DNA from: CAZART01 sp964487555
GTDB taxonomy: Bacteria > Bacteroidota > Rhodothermia > Rhodothermales > VXPQ01
Assembly: GCA_964487555.1 (NCBI GenBank)
Contig: CAZART010000005.1
Span: 42,405-106,404, forward strand
DNA: 64,000 nucleotides
Reading direction: 5' to 3'
Under the pieces are notes generated by a model. The model searched no databases. It was not told the DNA's origin and was given only the letters and a program-made list of their open reading frames with translations. Within the stretch, counting starts at the first letter, position 1, and every line of letters begins with the position of its first letter. The position numbers were made by a program, and so were the translations under genes. Positions 58,101 through 64,000 of this stretch are shown here, one piece after another.

Positions 58101-59654
58101 CTACCGGAACACGTCTTCCAGGAACGCCTGGATGCCCTCGAGATGTGCACGCGCCAGATCCTCCTGGAACGCCGGCCGGCGGAGCGCCGCCTCCTGCTGC
58201 GGAAACATCATAAAGAGGGCTTCCGTGAGCGTCGACGGCATCCACGAGGGCCTGACCAGCGCCAGACTGCGCTGCTTCGCACCGAGATCAGGTAGGCCGG
58301 TGACTTCGACGAGATGCCTCTGTAGGGCTTCGGCGAGCGGCGCGGAGAAGGGGTGGAAGTAGTAGGTCTCGGTACCATAATGCAAAAATGGATTGACGCC
58401 GTCCGGGAAGGCGTTGTTATGGACGGAGACGAGCAGGTCTACGTCCTCGGCAACGGCCAGGTCGACGCGGGCCCAGAGCTCCATGGCCACGAGCGAATCA
58501 CTCACGAGGCCTGATGCGCTCGTGCGCGTCATGACGACGTCGGCACCGCGCTCTCTCAACATGTCGGCGAGCTTCAACGAGACGGCGAGATTTGCGTCGG
58601 CCTCGGTGAGGCCTGTCGGTCCTATGGCTCCGCCGGGCGGATGGCCGGGATCCACCATCACGCGGAGGCCGCGGAGCGGGTCGGACGCATCGACGGCGGG
58701 TGGCTTCCGGAGGCGGACGACGAGCGCACCGTCCTCTTCGAAGAAGGCTTTGAATCCCCAGAGGGGCTCTGAGAGGTCGAGATGCAGATAGGCGCTGTCG
58801 CCCGGCAGGCCGGTCCACGTCGCTCCTTTGAAGTAGCCGGATGCTTTCGGCACGACGTTCGGGACATCCCTGCCGTATATCACGATGCGGAGGCTGTTCA
58901 CGTCGGGGAGAATGAGGAACGGGGCGCGTTCCACGCCGATCTTCACGTCGACATGGCGCCGGTCCTCGGTGAAAGATACCGGCGTTCGTTTGGATATTCG
59001 GGGGCCTCCATCGACAGGCTCAGTATCAGTGAAGCGCACATTCGAGGAGTCGATCCAGGCGTCCGTTACGGAGGTAAGCCTCACCCGGATGAGGTCGGCG
59101 GCCCGTCCCGTTGCGATGAGCTCCGTACCGGGCGGGAAAAACCACTTCCGATCCGCTCCCGGCGAAGGATCAGGATAGGCGTGCACGATCTGTGATCCGG
59201 TGGCGAGCGTGTCGCGGCCGCCGACCACCCTGGCGCGTCGCGGCGCTTCGAACGGCTCCACGGCGGGTCCGGACGGTGGCGGGGCGGCATACGAAAAGAC
59301 GAATTGGTCAGTGCTACCGTCGGCGGATGCTGCAAACGTGTAAAGGCCGTCTCCCGGAACAGGGACATAGGCGAGAAAAGCGCCGTTCGGAGCCACGGAG
59401 ACGGGGTGGCCGTTGATGACGAGCTCGGCGTCGCCGGTTCCCACCGATCCGAAGAGGAAGGTCGAGTCGGCATCCGGCTTGAGCGCCCCCTCGCGAGGGT
59501 ATACCAGGTTGATGTCGAGCGCACCTTCTCGTTCCGGTATCGGAGGAAGCTTTTCGACGATTCCCGGAGCGCCCCCCATCCGAGCGGTCGGGGCGCAGGC
59601 GCTGAAGACGCCCGTGAGGCCGAGGAGGAGAACGATTCCGAAGCGTCGGAGCAT
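58101..59654 (-). CDS. N-acetylmuramoyl-L-alanine amidase (Amidase_3 family) lipoprotein
   Basis: A 517-residue envelope enzyme that cuts the amide bond between muramic acid and the peptide stem. A lipoprotein signal (LLLGLTGVFSACAP) puts it in the outer membrane or periplasm. The N-terminal 300 residues form beta-rich domains, including an SH3-like part (GGRDTLATGSQIVHAYP). The catalytic domain (about 325-517) shows VMVDPGHPPGGAIG (zinc His), GLTEADANLAVSL (Glu), LLVSVHNNAFPDG (His) and TEALFMMFPQQE (catalytic Glu). ATG 59654 opens the lipoprotein signal. It stands with other murein enzymes of the window in a wall-remodelling set. Confidence 0.9.
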   Translation of the reverse strand: MLRRFGIVLLLGLTGVFSACAPTARMGGAPGIVEKLPPIPEREGALDINLVYPREGALKPDADSTFLFGSVGTGDAELVINGHPVSVAPNGAFLAYVPVPGDGLYTFAASADGSTDQFVFSYAAPPPSGPAVEPFEAPRRARVVGGRDTLATGSQIVHAYPDPSPGADRKWFFPPGTELIATGRAADLIRVRLTSVTDAWIDSSNVRFTDTEPVDGGPRISKRTPVSFTEDRRHVDVKIGVERAPFLILPDVNSLRIVIYGRDVPNVVPKASGYFKGATWTGLPGDSAYLHLDLSEPLWGFKAFFEEDGALVVRLRKPPAVDASDPLRGLRVMVDPGHPPGGAIGPTGLTEADANLAVSLKLADMLRERGADVVMTRTSASGLVSDSLVAMELWARVDLAVAEDVDLLVSVHNNAFPDGVNPFLHYGTETYYFHPFSAPLAEALQRHLVEVTGLPDLGAKQRSLALVRPSWMPSTLTEALFMMFPQQEAALRRPAFQEDLARAHLEGIQAFLEDVFR

Positions 59655-59799
59655 GTCCCACTGAAGAGAAGCGTAAGAAGGGCGTCGTTCGTTCAGAGGA
59701 ACGCAGAAAGCGTGCGGGCGATGCACCAGGCGGACTCAGGAGAGAGGATGTTACCAGAAATTCCTGCCGAAGGCGCGCGCACGATCCCGCAACGGAATT

Positions 59800-60435
59800 C
59801 TACCGTGTGACCCGCCCGCGCCCGATGGCGAGGAGCACGGCCATTCCCATGGCAATGATGAGCGTGACGTTGATGGCGAGGAGGACAAGACCGCCGAGTC
59901 CTCGTGCCGGATCACCGGAGATGAAGGCGATGCCTGCCGCAGCGCCGGCCGGCACGAGGGCGACCGATGCAAGCGTACCGATCAGCGCATCCATCTTGTT
60001 GCGAACCGCCGCAAGCATCGCGGCTATCCCCGCCGCCAGGGCCGCGATGATGCTGTACCAGCCCGGGCGAACACGTTCTTCGAGCAGTTCGCGCTGCAGG
60101 AGGTTGGCATCCTCGGGAATCACGCCGGTGAGGTTGAGTAACCACGCGGTGAGCATGGTGAGCACGACCGAGAGGCCGAGACCGCTCATCGCGACGGCGA
60201 AAGAGCGCCAGGCGAGTGCCCATCGTCCGAGTATCAGGCCGATCGTGACCAGTGCAAGCGGAGGGAATGCGGGTGCTACGAGCATCGCGCCGATCAGCAC
60301 CGGCACCGAATTCGTCAACAGACCCACAGCGGCGAGGACGCCCGCGAGTCCCATCAGGATCATGTAATAGGCCGACATCTCTACCTCGCCCTGCAGGCGG
60401 TGCACGGTCTCTGCAAACTCACGTTCGTAGGCCAT
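59800..60435 (-). CDS. DUF389 family membrane protein
   Basis: A 211-residue integral membrane protein of the DUF389 (TIGR00341/TIGR00271) family, known from Helicobacter, Synechococcus and many others but without a defined activity. It opens YYMILMGLAGVLAAVGLLTN, followed by SVPVLIGAMLVAPAFPPLAL, the conserved signature region, and has about six helices in all, the last LLAINVTLIIAMGMAVLLAI. Its gene is 145 bp upstream of the amidase gene on the same strand, but the two need not be linked. Confidence 0.87.
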   Translation of the reverse strand: MAYEREFAETVHRLQGEVEMSAYYMILMGLAGVLAAVGLLTNSVPVLIGAMLVAPAFPPLALVTIGLILGRWALAWRSFAVAMSGLGLSVVLTMLTAWLLNLTGVIPEDANLLQRELLEERVRPGWYSIIAALAAGIAAMLAAVRNKMDALIGTLASVALVPAGAAAGIAFISGDPARGLGGLVLLAINVTLIIAMGMAVLLAIGRGRVTR

Positions 60436-60558
60436 CGTACGTATACCCCCTGCCGCGCCGCCACATGCTACTTCCCGCTCATGCAGGGGCTCGAAAAATG
60501 AATACCTGCCGTAGGCGTATTTTCACTTCGTGAATGATAACAACCGCCAGGCAGAGAT

Positions 60559-61170
60559 ATGGCACATTCATCCGACCCGGAAAACACGCCGCCACATGCG
60601 GCACCGCGGGAGAAGGATTCTTATCCGCCGCTTCCGCGGGAGCACGATGCCTCGCAGCCATTGATCCTGCTCGTGATCGTCATTCTGCTCGTGATGGTCG
60701 CAGGGGTTTATTACGCCATCAAGCAGAGCGGACTGGCCGGCAGCGTTATGGGGCAGCCGATGTCGTTTGGTGTGGATCAACCGGTAATGGATCTGGATGA
60801 AATTCTTCACGAGCACGAAAAGAGAAACCTCCTCGGACGAGACGTAGCGCTCTGGCGTGTTCCGGTCGAGCGCGTCGTCGGCGACTATACGTTCTGGGTG
60901 GGATTTGATGAAGATCGCCGCGTGCCGGTCGTCCTGCTCGGCGAGCAAGCGGGCCGGCAGAAGGAAACCCAGACCGACGTGAATCGCGGCGACACGCTGG
61001 CGGTTTTCGGGACGGTCCGGTCCGTCCGCGAGGTTCGGCACCTCGACGAAGTTTGGGCGATGGACGAAGCGGAGTGGGAGAGCGTCGAGGAGGCGATCAT
61101 CTACGTCAGTGCGATACGGGTCGAACATCTCGCTCGCGCCGCGACGCCGGCCGCCGCGGCCGGGCAATAG
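60559..61170 (+). CDS. Hypothetical single-helix membrane-anchored protein
   Basis: A 203-residue protein with a disordered, Pro-rich N-terminus, one helix at about 33-52 (LILLVIVILLVMVAGVYYAI) and a soluble domain outside. That domain alternates beta strands (VALWRVPVERVVGDYTFWVG, VPVVLLGEQAG, GDTLAVFGTVRSVREV), a pattern resembling small OB-fold proteins of the bacterial BOF or DUF kind. I do not recognise the family. It faces the divergent DUF389 gene with a 123-bp spacer, and ends in an Ala-rich tail. Confidence 0.6.
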   Translation: MAHSSDPENTPPHAAPREKDSYPPLPREHDASQPLILLVIVILLVMVAGVYYAIKQSGLAGSVMGQPMSFGVDQPVMDLDEILHEHEKRNLLGRDVALWRVPVERVVGDYTFWVGFDEDRRVPVVLLGEQAGRQKETQTDVNRGDTLAVFGTVRSVREVRHLDEVWAMDEAEWESVEEAIIYVSAIRVEHLARAATPAAAAGQ

Positions 61171-61617
61171 ACATCCGCTGCTTTCGTCGGGGCCCTGAGC
61201 AACGAACGGCGGAAGATAAACGGAAGACGGCCGGAGGACCGGGTTTGTGGCCTCTGTCCGAAACAAGCGACCTGCCGGCGGCGCCGTTGAGCGGCAAGCC
61301 TACACGGGGTCGTCAACGCGGTGCTGAATTCGCCTTGATCCAGTCGGAAAGAAGCTCTTTCGTTACGTCTCCGGCGGCGAGGTCGAAGAGCGTCTCGTGC
61401 GCCTGCGCCACTATCTCCTCGATGGCGACTAGCAGCAGGGCTCCACAGCCTCGGGAGGCCCAATGAGGCCGGAAAGTAATTAGAGCCCGTTTCAGTTCTG
61501 GCCGCTTCGTCGCGAAGGATGGCCTTGTGACGATCGTGTAACGGAACCGAATAACAGCGGGAAGGTGTTAGTTTCCGGCGACTGTTTTGGCTAAATGCGA
61601 CCTCGCAACAGCCGTTC
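61171..61617. other. Intergenic region with a possible minus-strand remnant
   Basis: A 447-bp region between the membrane protein and the PAS kinase. A coding-like but start-less minus-strand frame covers 61313-61567 and is listed separately. Outside it I see no gene, promoter or hairpin of note. Confidence 0.5.
61313..61567 (-). pseudogene. Possible decayed gene segment
   Basis: An 84-codon open frame on the minus strand with no ATG. Its C-terminal half (VAIEEIVAQAHETLFDLAAG then DVTKELLSDWIKANSAPR and a stop) has a helical, high-GC3 coding look. The upstream part is less protein-like, and TAA at 61568-61570 closes the frame. Only a rare start such as the GTG before GCGCAG would open it (36 codons). 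It may be a leftover of a lost neighbour or a chance frame. Confidence 0.25.
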
Positions 61618-63405
61618 ATGACCCGCGACCGCAAGCATCGGAACACCAGTGTCCATTTCGGCGAAGGAGAGCTCTCGAGCAACTCGTTCGTCGATGCTAT
61701 GCGTGCTCTCCCAGTTTCGATCGCGCACACGGATCGCGATCTCCGGTACACCTGGCTCTACAATCCGACGGCCGATCCCGCCATCAGCGCGGCTCTTGGC
61801 AAGCAGCTTGTCGAAGTGGTCGCTACAGAGGGCTCCCGCAGCGTCATGGCGGTAAAAAGCAAGGTGTTGGAGACCGGTGAACGGGTCGAGCTCCAGTTCA
61901 GCGCCCACCACGACGACGGTCCTCACACGTTCCGTATTTCTGTGGATCCTCTCAAGGAGGATGACGAGATCGTCGGCGTCTCAACCGTCGTCATCGATCT
62001 GACGCCGACCCTGCGCGCAGAGGCGTCGCTCATCGAATCGGAAGAACGTTTCTCGAAAGCATTTCGGGCCAGTCCCGATCCGCTGGCGATTGCCGATCCG
62101 GAAGGTCGATTTGTCGAGATCAACGCCGCCTTCGTGAAGATCTTCGGCTTCGCGCGAGACGAGGTGATCGGCCGCACGACGAAGGACCTCGGTCTATATC
62201 TCGATCCGAAGGATCGGGACCGTATTCGCGCAGTCTTTCTCGCAAACGGCTACGTCCGCGACTTCGAGGTCGATCTCATCAACAGAGATGGCGACGTCGT
62301 ACATGGACTGGTCTCGGGTGAGATCATCGACATTGACGGCCAGCCCTTCAACCTGGCGATCTTTCGCGACATCACCGACAAGAAACGGGCTGATGACGCA
62401 CGGAAGGCTTCGGAGGACGCCCTCCGAGAGAGTGAAGCGCGCCTCCGCTGCATGAACGAGGAGCTCGAAACTCGCGTGCGCGAGCGCACGGAGGAACTCG
62501 TCCGCGCCAACCGCGAGCTCGAGGAGCGCAACCGCGAGCTGCAGAGCTTTGCCTACGTGGCCAGTCACGATATGCAGGAGCCGCTCCGGAAGGTGCAGAC
62601 ATTCGCCGATCTGATCCGGAACGACTTCGCATCGGCTCTGCCGAGCGATGGAGCGGCGTACCTCGATCGCCTCCAGCACTCGGCGGCGCGCATGTCGCAG
62701 GTGCTCTCGGATCTCCTCGCGTTCTCACGCATCACGGCCGGACCTCAGGCGACGTACGCGGTGCGCGTAGATGACGTCGTGCGCGACGTGCTCGAAGACC
62801 TGCAGCTCGCCGTTAATGCGGCCGACGCCGAAATCGAGATCAATGCGGACGTGACCATCCGAGCCGACGAGGCGCAGCTCCGGCAGCTGCTCAATCACCT
62901 CATCATGAACGCGCTCAAGTACCGACGGAGCGAGGGGCGATGCCGGATTTCGGTCGACGTACGGCCCGAAACGATGCCGGACGGCGAGGTCTGCCGAATT
63001 GAGGTCGCCGACAACGGCATCGGATTCGACATGCGCTACGCCGATAAGATCTTCGAGCCGTTCCAGCGTCTTCACGAGCGAGGTTCGTACCCGGGAACGG
63101 GCATGGGACTCGCCATCTGTCGACGTATTGTCCACCGCCACCGCGGCGCGATTTCGGTCGACAGCCGTCCCGGTGAAGGCAGCCGGTTCACGGTCGTTCT
63201 TCCTGCCGGTAGTGAGGGCCTTAATCGCGACAGCAGGCCCGCGTATCTCTCCGATGGAACAACGGACCATGAGGCCGCGCAGCTTCCGGATGGTCAAGAC
63301 CGCGATGGAAGTCCTTTGCGTGAACGCTCACCCGACGCCGCGGACGTGGAACGCATGCCTGAGATCGAGATCGACGATGCAGATTCGCCGGCCGCGGGGA
63401 CCTAG
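61618..63405 (+). CDS. PAS-domain sensor histidine kinase
   Basis: A 595-residue soluble kinase. The first sensor domain (about 25-130, ALPVSIAHTDRDLRYTWLYN) is a PAS fold of the type seen in orphan kinases. The second (about 142-265, SEERFSKAFRASPDPLAIAD) is closely like the middle PAS of the kinase at 17489, including GRTTKDLGLY. A coiled coil leads to HisKA with His317 (VASHDMQEPLRKV) and a HATPase (NALKYRR, DNGIGFD, GTGMGLAICRR). The last 60 residues are an acidic, disordered tail with no clear domain. The output partner is not nearby. It is a paralogue of the kinases at 2262 and 17489. Confidence 0.88.
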   Translation: MTRDRKHRNTSVHFGEGELSSNSFVDAMRALPVSIAHTDRDLRYTWLYNPTADPAISAALGKQLVEVVATEGSRSVMAVKSKVLETGERVELQFSAHHDDGPHTFRISVDPLKEDDEIVGVSTVVIDLTPTLRAEASLIESEERFSKAFRASPDPLAIADPEGRFVEINAAFVKIFGFARDEVIGRTTKDLGLYLDPKDRDRIRAVFLANGYVRDFEVDLINRDGDVVHGLVSGEIIDIDGQPFNLAIFRDITDKKRADDARKASEDALRESEARLRCMNEELETRVRERTEELVRANRELEERNRELQSFAYVASHDMQEPLRKVQTFADLIRNDFASALPSDGAAYLDRLQHSAARMSQVLSDLLAFSRITAGPQATYAVRVDDVVRDVLEDLQLAVNAADAEIEINADVTIRADEAQLRQLLNHLIMNALKYRRSEGRCRISVDVRPETMPDGEVCRIEVADNGIGFDMRYADKIFEPFQRLHERGSYPGTGMGLAICRRIVHRHRGAISVDSRPGEGSRFTVVLPAGSEGLNRDSRPAYLSDGTTDHEAAQLPDGQDRDGSPLRERSPDAADVERMPEIEIDDADSPAAGT

Positions 63406-63421
63406 CGGGCGAGGTCACGAT

Positions 63422-63655
63422 ATGTCGTCTGAACTAGACGCGGCAGTTGAGCGACTCGTCACGTCCATTCGTAGACTTTCTCCTGATAGCGATCCTTGGT
63501 TGTTCGGAGATTTTACGTTGGCGATCCTTTCGGAACGCGCATCAATGTCATGCAGCATAAATGAACGACGTCGGGATGACCAGCGACTAGAACGGACCCT
63601 GCACGGTGATGATCATGGCGAATCTTCCGAGTGCCCTATATGGACCCTTCGATGA
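63422..63655 (+). CDS. Small hypothetical protein, possibly truncated
   Basis: A 77-residue frame starting MSSELDAAVERLVTSIRRLS just after the kinase gene. Its first half has a plausible helical composition and a lower GC3 than its neighbours, and the C-terminal half becomes low in structure. It overlaps the start of the broken methyltransferase gene by about 40 bp in another frame. It could be a genuine small gene, or the 5' part of a frame-shifted one. I recognise no family. Confidence 0.35.
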   Translation: MSSELDAAVERLVTSIRRLSPDSDPWLFGDFTLAILSERASMSCSINERRRDDQRLERTLHGDDHGESSECPIWTLR

Positions 63656-64000
63656 ACAAGATGTCGATGCGCCACTCCGGTTCCTCTTGTGGCTGGTTGA
63701 GGATTCAGGCCTGAATGCATCCTCTGTTCACGTTCTCGATATGGGCTGCGGCCCAGGTCAAATGTAGCAGTCGTTTTCGGAGCAGGGCTGGCGCGTTACG
63801 GCGATGGAGCCGAACGCCGATTACCGCGCGTACGCCGAAGAGAAAGCCGCGGATTTGGCTGAAGCGGAGGTAAGAGCCGGCGGCTGGAGCGACCTTCATG
63901 TCATCGAAAGCTTCGACCTCATCGTCGCGCTCAACGGTCCGTTTGCTTATCTCATTCCGGAAGCAGAGAGGTCGGATGCACTTGACCGGTCGTACGCGGC
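63615..64000 (+). pseudogene. SAM-dependent methyltransferase gene with in-frame stop, 3' end outside the window
   Basis: The frame from ATG 63615 (or 63609) encodes a class I methyltransferase: ANLPSALYGPFDEQDVD, then the SAM motif I VLDMGCGPGQM. The next codon is TAG at 63765-63767. After it the same frame continues normally as QSFSEQGWRVTAMEPNADYR, the expected strand after motif I with its acidic residue, and ESFDLIVALNGPFAYL (motif IV region). The stop thus interrupts an otherwise intact domain, so this is a nonsense mutation, a sequencing error or a readthrough site. Conservation on both sides argues for a recent event. The gene runs off the window. Confidence 0.65.

Overview
The window reads as a chromosomal stretch of a high-GC (by eye about 58-60%), free-living heterotroph of the Bacteroidota, most likely the Rhodothermia/Rhodothermaeota side. 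This placement is inferred from a secreted protein ending in a type IX-style sorting domain (NYPNPFNPST near its C-terminus), from DUF4199 and DUF5063 genes, from an MlaD-like tail, and from many Tat-secreted sugar dehydrogenases and isomerases. A run of exactly 100 N at 46155-46254 marks a scaffold join, so this is probably a draft or metagenome-assembled genome. I found no rRNA, tRNA, CRISPR array, transposase or prophage.

Layout. 1-6100: end of a GH94 glycan phosphorylase/synthase, xylose isomerase, a MazG-like pyrophosphohydrolase, a GAF histidine kinase, an amidohydrolase (lactonase type), a Dabb protein and a Tat-exported sugar epimerase. 6300-14800: an outer-membrane beta-barrel fused to a kinase-like domain, a secreted GH2 glycosidase, a VOC protein, a secreted BNR-like protein and DUF2461. 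14800-27100: HrpB helicase, a FixL-like PAS kinase, an RND tripartite efflux operon, a diadenylate cyclase fused to YbbR domains, and a short chimeric remnant of an mla (lipid transport) operon. 27300-35300: an M15 peptidase beside an L,D-transpeptidase, a SWIM protein, a VOC protein, DUF4199 with a membrane-anchored LuxR regulator, ThuA, a PP2C phosphatase and two lipoproteins (one collagen-like). 35400-46000: two sugar-catabolism blocks built from Gfo/Idh/MocA oxidoreductases, a sugar isomerase, a cupin and a sodium:solute symporter, plus PlsC, CorA and a luciferase-like oxidoreductase. 46300-53400: serine hydrolase, TPR protein, DEAD-box helicase, retropepsin-like lipoprotein and a REC-PP2C-STAS phosphatase. 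53400-64000: a large hybrid histidine kinase, membrane proteins, an amidase, DUF389, a third related PAS kinase and a methyltransferase gene broken by an in-frame stop.

Functional themes. The first is carbohydrate scavenging: GH94, XylA, GH2, lactonase-type amidohydrolase, Gfo/Idh/MocA enzymes, isomerases and a symporter. The second is cell-envelope upkeep: L,D-transpeptidase, M15, amidase, RND efflux, PlsC, Omp85-type barrel and the mla remnant. The third is signalling: four histidine kinases, of which three are close paralogues, a PP2C, a REC-PP2C-STAS phosphatase, c-di-AMP synthesis and a transmembrane LuxR regulator. The best leads for something not routinely described are the barrel with the kinase-like domain, the cyclase-YbbR fusion, the mla deletion scar, and a 30-bp motif found twice at 39-41 bp upstream of corA and of the cupin/symporter operon.
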